Source: an uncultured Ruminococcus sp.
GTDB taxonomy: Bacteria; Bacillota; Clostridia; Oscillospirales; Ruminococcaceae
DNA: 64,000 nt
Direction of reading: 5' to 3'
NCBI GenBank assembly: GCA_900538575.1
Contig: UPZA01000007.1
Location: 62,001 to 126,000 of the forward strand
Part shown: positions 23,752 to 33,300 of the stretch, piece after piece
Position numbering within the stretch: position 1 is the first letter of the stretch
Layout: each line of letters starts with the position of its first letter
Position numbers and translations under genes: made by a program
The notes under the pieces: generated by a model
What the model saw: the letters and a program-made list of their open reading frames with translations, nothing else
Database searches by the model: none
Told to the model about the DNA's origin: nothing

Positions 23752-25272
23752 TTATATATAATACTTAAAAGGTTTTGCAGCCCAATTCACTTCTGGTATT
23801 GCTGTTAAAATATCTCCAATTTTATCAGAGAATCGTAAAGTAACAGGCAATCCATCCCCATATATACATGCGTTATAATTCAATTTCGTTAATGCCAAAA
23901 TATCTTTCATAACTGTTTCTATATTGGCTTGTCCTCTATTAACTTCGATATGTAGTGGACAGGCAACTTCCATATGGTTTGCTGTTTCAGTTTTAGGAAT
24001 AAAGCCCTTTGTCCATAAATATCCGCTTTTATCGTCTACATAAAGACACAACCCACGCAAGATTCCATATTGGGATTTAGGATCGGAATTATCTTTCAGC
24101 AATCTCAGACCATTATGCTCTCTGATTGCTACACCTACTAAGTTTGTCTCAGGGCAGATTGCTATGGCATCTTGGAATCCTATCCACTCATCATCTGTAA
24201 ATGCCGCCCGTCCATGAATAAACAGTTCTTTAGGATAATAATTATGTTTTGCATAATAGGCACTAATGGCTATTGATAGCAACGATTTTGCAGAAGTTCT
24301 ATCAAGATGAAAAGTTTTTTCATTTTTACTTATCCAAGGTCCAATATTTCCTCTGAAAACAACACCATCACCTGAATCAAGAAACATTTGTGCTGCACTG
24401 CAAGCATAACCTTTCTGTCTACCCGTATCCTGTAATTTCTTAAACACAAGGCCAACATAACATACACCATCTCGTACAGCATCTAACTTCCACGGCAAAT
24501 AGCCCAATTTATAATATAAAGAACTTGAATGTGTCCACGCAAGGTGCGCTTTCATATCGCTATTGTATTCGTCGCGACTATCTTTGGGTTGGAATTGTAA
24601 TGTCGATTCAAGCATTACTTGAATAGGGCATGCTATTTTATTATAAATCGCTCTCGCTTTTAACTGATCGTGAAAATCCGAATCTGATTCATACATTTCA
24701 ACATATTGGCTCAAATCTTCATTATCTTCTGGAAATAATGATAGCTGGCCCGAAGTGAAAGTCTCAATTTGCTTCTTACTATAAGTTGCTTTACCAGTAA
24801 GGGATTTTGGTCTACATAATGTTAATACTGTATTGGGAACAACTACATACCAAATATCTACAACTGTTTCCTCATCCTCGATGTATTTTTTAATTGCATT
24901 CAAATACAACGAAACCAAATTATATGTTCTCTCTTTTAGGTTTGCCATAGCCAATGAAGTGTCCAAGTCACTTTGTGATAAAATTATGGTTGCAGCAGGA
25001 TCGGCAGGCCACTCAATGCCAAACACCGATTTGAATCCCGGAAAAAAGGGACGTCCAGATGAATTCGTAAAGATTGGCTTATTCATTTGACAAACAAAAG
25101 AGCGATAATATTCCAATCCTTTTTCAGTACAAATAACACCAGCACGAATTGTACCACTATTTTTTTCATAAGGTCCGAAAAGAGTCAATCCATCTCTACT
25201 GTCCTCTGCGGATTGATTAAATGCAAATTTGAGTTTTGGTTCTTCCAAGTAGTGCAATCGATCATTCAGCAT
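23752..25272 (-). CDS. Short prokaryotic Argonaute (MID-PIWI) of a SPARTA system
   Basis: About 506 residues with the layout of short Argonautes. The opening (EPKLKFAFNQ, DGLTLFGPYEKNSGTIRAG) and the closing PIWI part (ALTKLNYNACIYGDGLPVTL, DKIGDIL) are characteristic. Short Argonautes carry only MID and PIWI, bind guide RNA and target DNA, and lack cleavage activity. They act through an associated effector. Here the effector is the TIR-APAZ protein encoded upstream, overlapping by 11 bases if the ATG at 25272 is used; a GTG at 25281 is the alternative. I could not confirm loss of the catalytic tetrad without an alignment. Confidence 0.88.
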   Translation of the reverse strand: MLNDRLHYLEEPKLKFAFNQSAEDSRDGLTLFGPYEKNSGTIRAGVICTEKGLEYYRSFVCQMNKPIFTNSSGRPFFPGFKSVFGIEWPADPAATIILSQSDLDTSLAMANLKERTYNLVSLYLNAIKKYIEDEETVVDIWYVVVPNTVLTLCRPKSLTGKATYSKKQIETFTSGQLSLFPEDNEDLSQYVEMYESDSDFHDQLKARAIYNKIACPIQVMLESTLQFQPKDSRDEYNSDMKAHLAWTHSSSLYYKLGYLPWKLDAVRDGVCYVGLVFKKLQDTGRQKGYACSAAQMFLDSGDGVVFRGNIGPWISKNEKTFHLDRTSAKSLLSIAISAYYAKHNYYPKELFIHGRAAFTDDEWIGFQDAIAICPETNLVGVAIREHNGLRLLKDNSDPKSQYGILRGLCLYVDDKSGYLWTKGFIPKTETANHMEVACPLHIEVNRGQANIETVMKDILALTKLNYNACIYGDGLPVTLRFSDKIGDILTAIPEVNWAAKPFKYYI

Positions 25273-26566
25273 TTTCGTCACCTACCTGTTTATAAATATA
25301 TGGTTCTATATAACTTTTTTCTGAAACGAAACGCTCTGACTGACTTCTAATGTACATAGCATTTTCTTCGCAACAAGGTGTATAAAAAATATTTGCTGTT
25401 CCACCCGATAAGTAAAACATACTCGCTTGTAACCATTCTTTCCACTGCTTGTTGAACATTAAACGACCTTTACTTCGACGAGCCGCGATTTGTGATGAGT
25501 CTGGCAGAGGAATACCTTTTTCATCAGTGAAGACTATATGCCACTTAAATATTATCCCAGACATCGGATAACCCGTATAATATCCGCTCAATCCAAAATG
25601 CCATTTTTTTATTTTTTTATAAGTTCCCGAAAGAGCTTTTTCTCGACTCGTTGCAAAACGCTTCGATTTTGCACCATTAGGAAAAAAGTATACATTTTTA
25701 CTTGTTTTACTGGAATTTGATTTATAACGACGCAAGCCGTGTTTATAAAGCATTTCGCCTATCATCCAGTTTACTATTGAAATAATATCGCGTGAAAGGT
25801 TAGAAATGGATTCACCAAGATATGTATTGGGTAAGGTGTTGTTTTGGATTGCGTCTTTTGTATCCAGCTTAATAAAGTCTACTTCTCTTAAACACCAATC
25901 ACAGATACACTTGCTGCAGGCAAATGTCACAATCACTTTCTTGTTCTTTTTCATAGGAATATGTCGATCAGTTAGAACTTCTTCAACATCTTCTCTTTTA
26001 TAAATGAAAACTGATTCGGGTAAATCAAGAGCAAAAAGATTACTGCAATACTCGTCTTCATTATCAACTGTTTGCGATCTAAGTTTAGTTTGGGAATTAA
26101 ACCATCTGTCAATATAATGCTGACTATCAGTATTTGACATAGCTTTAACTATGTTTTCATCGTTTAGGTATTTTAGCAAAGCCTCCAGTCCTTTTGCCCA
26201 ATCATTATAGAAATCAATTGCATTTAGTCGCAATATCTCTATAGGAAGGTCATTGTAACTTACATTATCGATTCTAACCGGTACGATGAAATTTGGAATC
26301 TGCCTTCTTACTTTGTCCGCAATTGCCAATTCTTTTTGTACACCATCCCTGCTTGGATCAATAGATGCATTACTCATTACAAAAATAAACTTCACGGCGT
26401 CATTGCGAATTGTTTGGTCGATGGTAGTCCAAAAATCTACGGACGGAGCAAGATCATTTATATCTACCCACACTTTGTAACCACAGAGTTCAAGTTTTGT
26501 TGCAAGCCATGCCGCAAAAATATTGTCAGTCGGAGTTGCATGACTAATAAAAATAGTATCTTTCAT
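25262..26566 (-). CDS. TIR-APAZ effector of a SPARTA system
   Basis: A 434-residue protein with an N-terminal TIR domain (residues 1 to about 135): FISHA at the start, GYKVWVDINDL, and a likely catalytic Glu79 in QKELAIA. The remaining 300 residues match the position and length of an APAZ domain, which binds the short Argonaute. In SPARTA, target recognition triggers oligomers that destroy NAD(P)+ and kill or arrest the cell, blocking plasmids and phages. It starts two bases after the Fic stop, using a ribosome site (AGAGGTAA) inside the Fic end, so the genes are coupled. Confidence 0.87.
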   Translation of the reverse strand: MKDTIFISHATPTDNIFAAWLATKLELCGYKVWVDINDLAPSVDFWTTIDQTIRNDAVKFIFVMSNASIDPSRDGVQKELAIADKVRRQIPNFIVPVRIDNVSYNDLPIEILRLNAIDFYNDWAKGLEALLKYLNDENIVKAMSNTDSQHYIDRWFNSQTKLRSQTVDNEDEYCSNLFALDLPESVFIYKREDVEEVLTDRHIPMKKNKKVIVTFACSKCICDWCLREVDFIKLDTKDAIQNNTLPNTYLGESISNLSRDIISIVNWMIGEMLYKHGLRRYKSNSSKTSKNVYFFPNGAKSKRFATSREKALSGTYKKIKKWHFGLSGYYTGYPMSGIIFKWHIVFTDEKGIPLPDSSQIAARRSKGRLMFNKQWKEWLQASMFYLSGGTANIFYTPCCEENAMYIRSQSERFVSEKSYIEPYIYKQVGDENAE

Positions 26567-26568
26567 AA

Positions 26569-27492
26569 TTATTTACCTCTTGACAAAAGATCTGCGTACT
26601 TACACAACCGTTCCTCTACATACTCGGCAATCATTTGAATCATAGGACTTGCGCTGTTATCCCTGTAGTAGTGGTCAAATGCTTCATAATATCGTTTACG
26701 GTCTGTAAATTTCACATTGATTGGGGGATAACCGTTCTGCATAAGGAATAGGTTCAGAATTAGGCGGCCTGTACGACCGTTACCGTCCACAAATGGGTGA
26801 ATACCTTCAAATTTCAAATGAAACAATGCTGCGTTTTCAATCGGGTGCAGCTTTTTCTTTGCAAACTCTTTTATAAGGTTTTCCATTTGCTCTGGCACAA
26901 CGACTGGCTCTGGCGGAGTATGATATGCACCCATAATCCGAACGGGAATCCGTCGATATACACCGCGATCCTCCGGTCTATCCATCAAGACCAGCGTATG
27001 AATCTGTTTGATAATACTTTCCGAAAAGGGAACTTTATCCTTTACTAATTCCTGTACATAAAGGAATGCGTCTTTGTGCCCAACAGCTTCTAAATGGTCT
27101 TTCAAAGGCTTTCTGTCTATGGTAACGCCCTCTAAAACAAGAGCTGTTTCCTGTAAGGTCAGGGTATTTCCCTCAATCGCATTTGAGTTATAGGTGTACT
27201 CGACCAAAAATTCTTCCTGCAACCGCTGCAATTCGCCGGCAGTAAACGGACGGCGTTGATCTAACTGTTCCTTTAAGCTGTCAATGCGTGAAAACAACGG
27301 CCAATATTGTTCCGATACAGCTTTGTGACGGAGAGTACGCCCATCAACTGGCTTTACAGCATTACACGGTATCAAATAGGAACGCCCCTTTTGAATAACG
27401 CCCTCTATTTTCCCCTGTTGGCAGAGGATGCGGACACGCCGGTCTGATATGCCCCATTTTTCCGCCGCTTGTGTTACTTTCATATATTCCAT
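26569..27492 (-). CDS. Fic-domain protein with N-terminal HTH, first gene of the Argonaute operon
   Basis: A 307-residue protein. A MerR/excisionase-like HTH occupies residues 1-45, an inhibitory-helix motif SNAIEG lies at 103-108, and the complete Fic active-site motif HPFVDGNGRTGR is at 232-243. Fic enzymes usually move AMP from ATP to a protein side chain; the inhibitory motif in front is that of class II self-inhibited members. It is cotranscribed with TIR-APAZ and Argonaute, with tight spacing. It could be an autoregulator, an added effector, or an unrelated toxin that happens to lead the operon. Confidence 0.92.
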   Translation of the reverse strand: MEYMKVTQAAEKWGISDRRVRILCQQGKIEGVIQKGRSYLIPCNAVKPVDGRTLRHKAVSEQYWPLFSRIDSLKEQLDQRRPFTAGELQRLQEEFLVEYTYNSNAIEGNTLTLQETALVLEGVTIDRKPLKDHLEAVGHKDAFLYVQELVKDKVPFSESIIKQIHTLVLMDRPEDRGVYRRIPVRIMGAYHTPPEPVVVPEQMENLIKEFAKKKLHPIENAALFHLKFEGIHPFVDGNGRTGRLILNLFLMQNGYPPINVKFTDRKRYYEAFDHYYRDNSASPMIQMIAEYVEERLCKYADLLSRGK

Positions 27493-27521
27493 GCGTTCAC
27501 CGCCTACATATCATTTTTTAT

Positions 27522-27584
27522 AGTATACCACATCATCGGAATAATATCAAGATATTTCGAGAAATAATAGAATTTATTATTCCG
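27522..27584 (-). promoter_or_regulatory. Promoter of the Fic-TIR-APAZ-Argonaute operon with dyad operator
   Basis: On the minus strand TTGATA (27550-27545) and TATACT (27527-27522) are 17 bp apart. A perfect 10-bp inverted repeat CGGAATAATA (27537-27546) / TATTATTCCG (27575-27584) overlaps the -35, so a repressor bound there would block the promoter. The HTH of the Fic protein or the ParA/ParB operon on the other side are candidate partners. Confidence 0.75.
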
Positions 27585-27592
27585 AAGATACA

Positions 27593-27621
27593 TAGCCGCT
27601 CACAATCGCCGTGGGCGGCTA
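27593..27621 (+). promoter_or_regulatory. Leader hairpin before parA
   Basis: TAGCCGC / GCGGCTA with a 15-base loop lies just before the ribosome site AAAGGAGG of parA. A similar GGCGA/TCGCC hairpin precedes the MazF-like gene near 62,770, so it may be a common leader type in this element. Confidence 0.45.
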
Positions 27622-27648
27622 AATCTATGTAAAGGAGGAAAACCCAAA

Positions 27649-28473
27649 ATGGCGAATTGCAAAGTAATTGCGGTGACGAACCAAAAAGGCGGCGTGGGTA
27701 AAACTACCACGACGGCGAATCTCGGAATCGGACTTGCACAGGAAAACAAAAGGGTCTTGCTGATCGACGCAGACGCACAGGCTTCTCTGACGCTCTCCCT
27801 CGGCTACCCGAAACCCGACGAACTGCCCGTTACTCTTGCGGATATTATGCAGAATGTGATTGACGACGCTCCCATTCCAAACGGCCACGGTATTCTGCAC
27901 CACGGCGAGGGCGTGGATTTGCTGCCTGCAAATATCGCATTGTCGGGTATGGAAATCCGGCTGATTAACGCTATGAGCCGTGAAAGCGTGCTGCGGACAT
28001 ATATCAATGCGATAAAGCCCCATTACGACTATATCCTCATTGACTGTATGCCCTCGCTCGGAATGATGCCGATTAACTCGTTGGCGGCGGCCGACAGCGT
28101 AATTATTCCGTCGCAGCCGTCTTTCCTTTCCGCAAAGGGGCTGGATTTGCTTATGCAGTCCATTTCAAAGGTGAAACGGCAGATCAACCCGAAACTGAAA
28201 ATCGACGGGATTCTTTTTACTATGGTGGACAGCCGCACAAACGAAGCAAAGGAAATCATTGCTTCTCTGCGAGCCCACTATGGCGAGAAAATCAAGGTTT
28301 TCGGTACGGAGATACCCTTTTCCGTAAGAGCCGCCGAAACCAGCGGCAGGGGCAAGAGTATTTTTGCCCACGACAAGAACGGCAAAGTTGCCGCCGCATA
28401 CCGTGCGCTGACAAAGGAGGTGTTGGAAATTGAGCGTAAAAACGAGAGATTTAGGAATGACGCCGCTCGATGA
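27649..28473 (+). CDS. parA: ParA/Soj-family ATPase
   Basis: A 274-residue partition ATPase with the deviant Walker A KGGVGKTTT (residues 13-21), an A'-type YDYILIDCMPSLG and VIIPSQP. It should move or keep the circular form of the ICE with the ParB-like protein encoded next, whose start overlaps this gene by 44 bases. It is the first gene of the backbone, downstream of a leader hairpin. Confidence 0.93.
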   Translation: MANCKVIAVTNQKGGVGKTTTTANLGIGLAQENKRVLLIDADAQASLTLSLGYPKPDELPVTLADIMQNVIDDAPIPNGHGILHHGEGVDLLPANIALSGMEIRLINAMSRESVLRTYINAIKPHYDYILIDCMPSLGMMPINSLAAADSVIIPSQPSFLSAKGLDLLMQSISKVKRQINPKLKIDGILFTMVDSRTNEAKEIIASLRAHYGEKIKVFGTEIPFSVRAAETSGRGKSIFAHDKNGKVAAAYRALTKEVLEIERKNERFRNDAAR

Positions 28474-29365
28474 TTTGTTTTCCACGCAGGATGACCGGGC
28501 GGATTCACAGCTTGAAAAGGTTGTGACGCTGAATCCCGCCGAAATCTCCGACTTTCCCAACCACCCGTTTCAGGTACGGCAGGACGAGGATATGGCTGAA
28601 ATGGTCGAGAGTATCAAAAAATACGGCGTTTTAGTTCCTGCTCTTGTCCGACCGAAAGAGGACGGCGGCTATGAAATGGTCGCAGGCCACAGGCGAAAGT
28701 TTGCGGCGGCTTTGGCGGGTATCGCTGAAATTCCCTGCATTATCCGAAACCTTACCGACGATGAAGCGACAATCGTTATGGTGGACAGTAACCTGCAAAG
28801 GGAAAAGATTTTACCATCCGAAAAAGCATTTGCCTATAAAATGAAGCTGGAGGCTATGAAAAGGCAAGCGGGCAGGCCTAAAAATTCGGCCCCACTGGAG
28901 CCGAATTTGAAAGGAGTTCGTTCTAACGAGCAGTTAGCCGCCAACAGCCCGGACAGCCGTTCTCAAATTCAGCGCTATATCCGCTTAACTGAGCTTATCC
29001 CGCCTGTTCTTGAAATGGTGGATAACGGAAAAATTGCTTTCCGTCCCGCCGTAGAGCTTTCCTATCTTTCCAAAGAACAGCAGCAAACCCTATGCGAAAC
29101 AATGGAATGTGAGGACTGTACCCCGTCTTTGGCGCAGGCGATTAAAATGAAAGAGTTTAGCAGGGACGGCAAACTAACCGACGAGGTAATTCTCTCCATT
29201 ATGCAGGAGGAAAAGCCCAATCAGAAAGAACAGTTCAAAATGCCGAAAGAGCGTATCAGCAAGTATTTTGCGCCGGGGACGCCCGCACAGAAAATCGAAG
29301 ATACCATTATTAAGGCTTTGGAACTCTACCGTAAGCGTGAACGGCAGCGAGGTATGGAAAGATAA
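28430..29365 (+). CDS. parB: ParB-like DNA-binding protein
   Basis: A 311-residue ParB/Spo0J-type protein. The CTP-binding/sulfiredoxin-like part has HPFQVRQDEDMAEMVESIKK, GYEMVAGHRR and VDSNLQREKI, and an HTH follows (about residues 150-200). It starts with TTG, seven bases after GGAGGTG, inside the end of parA. No parS sites were looked for systematically. Confidence 0.92.
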   Translation: MSVKTRDLGMTPLDDLFSTQDDRADSQLEKVVTLNPAEISDFPNHPFQVRQDEDMAEMVESIKKYGVLVPALVRPKEDGGYEMVAGHRRKFAAALAGIAEIPCIIRNLTDDEATIVMVDSNLQREKILPSEKAFAYKMKLEAMKRQAGRPKNSAPLEPNLKGVRSNEQLAANSPDSRSQIQRYIRLTELIPPVLEMVDNGKIAFRPAVELSYLSKEQQQTLCETMECEDCTPSLAQAIKMKEFSRDGKLTDEVILSIMQEEKPNQKEQFKMPKERISKYFAPGTPAQKIEDTIIKALELYRKRERQRGMER

Positions 29366-29556
29366 AGTTTCCTAACAAGGGGCAGCTATACCCTTTTATA
29401 TGAAAGCGGCCTGATCCGCTGTTCCCCCTCTCCACACCTCTCCCCCTCAAAACTACCCATACTACCCGAAAAAGAGATAGCATATATGCTCTCTGCTTAC
29501 ACCTTTGCAGAATTTCACAGATTTGCGTACAATGAAGCTGCAAAGGAGGCTTAAAA

Positions 29557-30240
29557 ATGAGAAAAGCAATCGGAATCGCTGTTTTGGCGGCGTTCATTCT
29601 TTCTTTTTCGGGTTGTGCAAATACGAAAAATCTGCACACAGACGACAATTCTTTACAGGAAACGGTTTCGTCCGAGTTTGCGCAAAGTACAGAGCCGGAA
29701 GAAAGTTCTGCCGCTTCTGTTTCGGAAAGTAAGGAAAGCTCGGAACAATCCACGCCCACAGTTAAGGCAGAAACGTCACAAGCACAAGTTTCATCGTCTG
29801 CCGCCGTGGAGAGTTCAAAGGTTGAAGTTCAGCCGACAACCGATGAGAGCAGACCGCAAAAGACAGAACCGCCCAAAACGGACACGCCGGAACCTGTAAC
29901 ACCACAGCCGACGAAGCCTGCGGAGAACCCCGCAGCGAGCGAGCCGCCGCAGGAAACCGCCCCGCCGATTAAGGAAGAACCAACCGCACCCACATTCAAC
30001 ATTCAGACTTGGATAGATTTTGCGGTTGGGTATGCTGAAAGCGTGGGACTAAATGTATCGCCGGACGCAACCGCCTGTTGGGATAATCCGATTACGGCAG
30101 GTTCGCACAGTATGTATCTGGAACGGGATATTCAAAGCCGATTAAACCGATACAGCCGTGACGGGGAGAGCACCGATGTTTGGATATGGGCGGAGGAACG
30201 CTCCGACGGGAGCTATGATCTGTATATCGGCTATGCCTAA
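29557..30240 (+). CDS. Pro/Thr/Ser-rich lipoprotein of the ICE
   Basis: A 227-residue lipoprotein with lipobox FSGC, a long low-complexity linker rich in Ser, Glu, Thr and Pro (about 25-145), and a small C-terminal domain of about 80 residues (FAVGYAESVGLNVSPDATACW). The linker would span the cell wall. The adhesin gene follows, so it is probably part of the element's surface-contact kit. The domain is not one I can name. Confidence 0.75.
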   Translation: MRKAIGIAVLAAFILSFSGCANTKNLHTDDNSLQETVSSEFAQSTEPEESSAASVSESKESSEQSTPTVKAETSQAQVSSSAAVESSKVEVQPTTDESRPQKTEPPKTDTPEPVTPQPTKPAENPAASEPPQETAPPIKEEPTAPTFNIQTWIDFAVGYAESVGLNVSPDATACWDNPITAGSHSMYLERDIQSRLNRYSRDGESTDVWIWAEERSDGSYDLYIGYA

Positions 30241-30312
30241 AATTTAATATTTCACTACGAACGCACTGTGTTAAAAGCACGGTGCGTTTTTTCATTTCAA
30301 GGAGGATTTCAA

Positions 30313-33300
30313 ATGAAAACGCTGAAACTCAAAAAAATAATGTCGCTGTTTCTGGCGGCGCTGATGTGCGTTACTACCCTCGCAGGGTTTGGAACAACCG
30401 CCTATGCCGCCGAAGAAACGGACGAGGTTTATCTTGTTTCATTTCCCCGTGACGGCGACGCCAATTATGGCGGAGAATGGGGACACGGCAGCTACAATTT
30501 TATGAACGGCTGGTCGTCCGGCAGTTCCCGCTATACGACTGTCCGTGCAATGGGTTCTTTTGAGGGCAATATCTGTTACTGCATTGAACCCGGTATTCCG
30601 CAGGAAACAGGCGACCGCTACACGAAAAAGGGCGAGGATTTTTGGGATAACTACCCCTCGTCCTATAACAACACCATTGCCCCCGACGATATAAAGCTGT
30701 TCATCGGGAGAATTATGCAGTACGGCTATACGGGTACGATCTCAACCTCGTGGCGTTCGCAGAATGAGGGCGGCGATAAACTGGCCCACGCCGTTGCTAC
30801 GCAGCTTTTGATTTGGGAAACGGTTGTCGGAGAGCGTGACGAGAATTTCAATAAAGTCGGCACAGGCGGCAAAGACGCAATCCTCGATCAGATCAGCCCG
30901 AACCACCCGCTGCGTGACAAGATTATGCGTTACTACAATTCGATTGCCGTAAGTGTGCAGAGCCATTCCAAACTGCCGAGCTTTTTTGCAAAATCCAAAG
31001 GCAAGGCACAGAGCATTGAGCTTGAATGGGACGGCGAAAAGTACACCGTTACTCTTACCGATAACAACAATGTGCTTTCTAACTACTCTTTTTCCGCAGG
31101 CACTTCGGGGATTCGTTTTTCGGTGAACGGAAACAAGCTGACGATTACCGCCGATGAAGCGCCGAGCGATACCGTCACCATTACAGCCCAAAAGAAAAAC
31201 TCCCAAAGACGGGGCGTTATCACTTGGACGGACGGCGTTTACGGCCCGGACGGCGGGATTCAGGATATTGTCACCTATGCGCAATCTGTCAGCGACCCCG
31301 TGAACGGCTATCTCAATATTAAAGTCAGCTACGGCAGCGCCAAAATCGTAAAGACCAGCGAGGACGGCAAAGTTGAAGGCATTTCCTTTACAATCACAGG
31401 AAACGGCGTGAACAAAACCGTTAAGACAGGCGCAGGCGGCGTTATTCAGATCGACAATCTCACCCCCGGCGTTTATACCGTGACCGAACAGAACTACGAC
31501 AAATACGAGCCGCAGGAAGTTCGCCGTGTTACCGTCGTAAGCGGACAGGTCGCAACGGTGAATTTCAGCAATGTCCTGAAACGAGGCGATTTAGTTGTCA
31601 CCAAAACCTCGGAGGACGGCTTGAACGAAGGCGTTACTTTTCACCTGTCCGGCACTTCTCTTTCGGGGATTGCGGTCGATGAATACGCCGTAACCGACAG
31701 TTCCGGCAAGGCGTATTTTAACGATGTGCTGATCGGTACGGGTTATGTTCTGGAAGAAGTCGATACCGCAATCCGCTATGTTATCCCCGATAATCAGACG
31801 GCGGCGGTGGAATGGAACAAGGTAACGAACAAGAGTTTCCACAACATTCTGAAAAAATGGAATGTCACCGTAACAAAAAGCGATAAGGAAACGGGAACGC
31901 CGCAGGGCAACGCTTCTCTTGCGGGGGCGGTTTATGGAGTTTTCAAGGGCGAACAGCTTATTGACACCTATACCACCGACCGGAACGGACAGTTCACCAC
32001 CGATTATTATGTCTGCGGCGATGACTGGTCGGTTCGTGAGATTGAGCCGAGCGAGGGCTATTTGCTGGACGAATCCGCTTATCACATCGGAGCGGAAGCG
32101 AAAAACTACACCGTGGAATACAATTCCACCGCAAACGATGTGACCGAACAGGTTATCAAGGGCAAAATTGCTCTGATTAAGCATACCGACGACGGCGACA
32201 CACAGCTTGAAAACCCGGAGGTCGGGGCTGAATTTGAGGTGTTCTTAAAATCTTCCCGCAGCTATGACGCCGCCAAAGATTCCGAGCGCGACTATCTCAC
32301 TTGTGATGAAAACGGCTTTGCTGAAACAAAAGACCTGCCCTACGGCATTTATACCGTCCGCCAAGTGAAAGGTTGGGACGGCAGAGAGCTTTTACCCGAT
32401 TTTGATGTGTATATCCGGGAGGACGGCGAGGTTTACCGTTATCTTGCCAACAACGCAAACTTTGAAAGTTATATCAAAATCGTTAAGGTGGACGCAGAGA
32501 CCGGCAAAACAATTCCCTATGCGGGAGCAGGATTTCAGCTTTACCGCCCGGACGGCAGCCTGATTACGCAGAGCTTCACCTATCCGACCCCTGTTACAAT
32601 CGACACTTTCTACACCAATGACGAGGGTTATTTGATTACCCCCGAAAAGTTGGAGTACGGTTCGGGTTATTCGCTGGTCGAGGTATCAGCGCCTTACGGC
32701 TATGTGTTAAGCAGCGAACCCGTATATTTTGATGTCGTGCAGGACGATTCTACCGACGAGGGCGGTATTGCCGTGATCGAGGTTGTCAAGGAGAACACCG
32801 CACAAAAGGGCGTTATCAAAATCAGCAAGAGCGGCGAGGTCTTTTCCTCTGTCACCGAATCCGAGGGCGTGTATCAGCCCGTCTATTCCGTTCAGGGTCT
32901 TGCGGGAGCGGTCTATGAAATCACCGCTGCCGAAGATATTTACACTTTGGACAACACGCTCCGCTATGCTGCCGGTGAAGTGGTTGACACCGTAACGACC
33001 GATGAAACAGGACTTGCCGAAAGCAAGCCCCTTTACCTCGGAAAATATGAAATCCGGGAAATCGAAGCCCCTTACGGAATGGTTTTGAACGGTGAAATCT
33101 ACGCCGCCGAATTGGTGTATGTGGGACAGGAAATTGAGATTACCGAAACGGCCGCCAGCTTTTACAACGAGCGGCAGAAAGCCGCTGTTTCTCTCGACAA
33201 GGTTTTAGAACAGAATAATTTATTCGGAATCGGTGCAAACGGCGAAATGTCCGCCGTGACCTTTGGACTGTTCGCCGCCGGGGAATTGACCGCAGCGGAC

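Noticed and set aside
23752..25272. Long, catalytically active Argonaute
   Set aside because: At about 506 residues it lacks room for N and PAZ domains, and its partner is a TIR-APAZ protein, as in short Argonaute systems.
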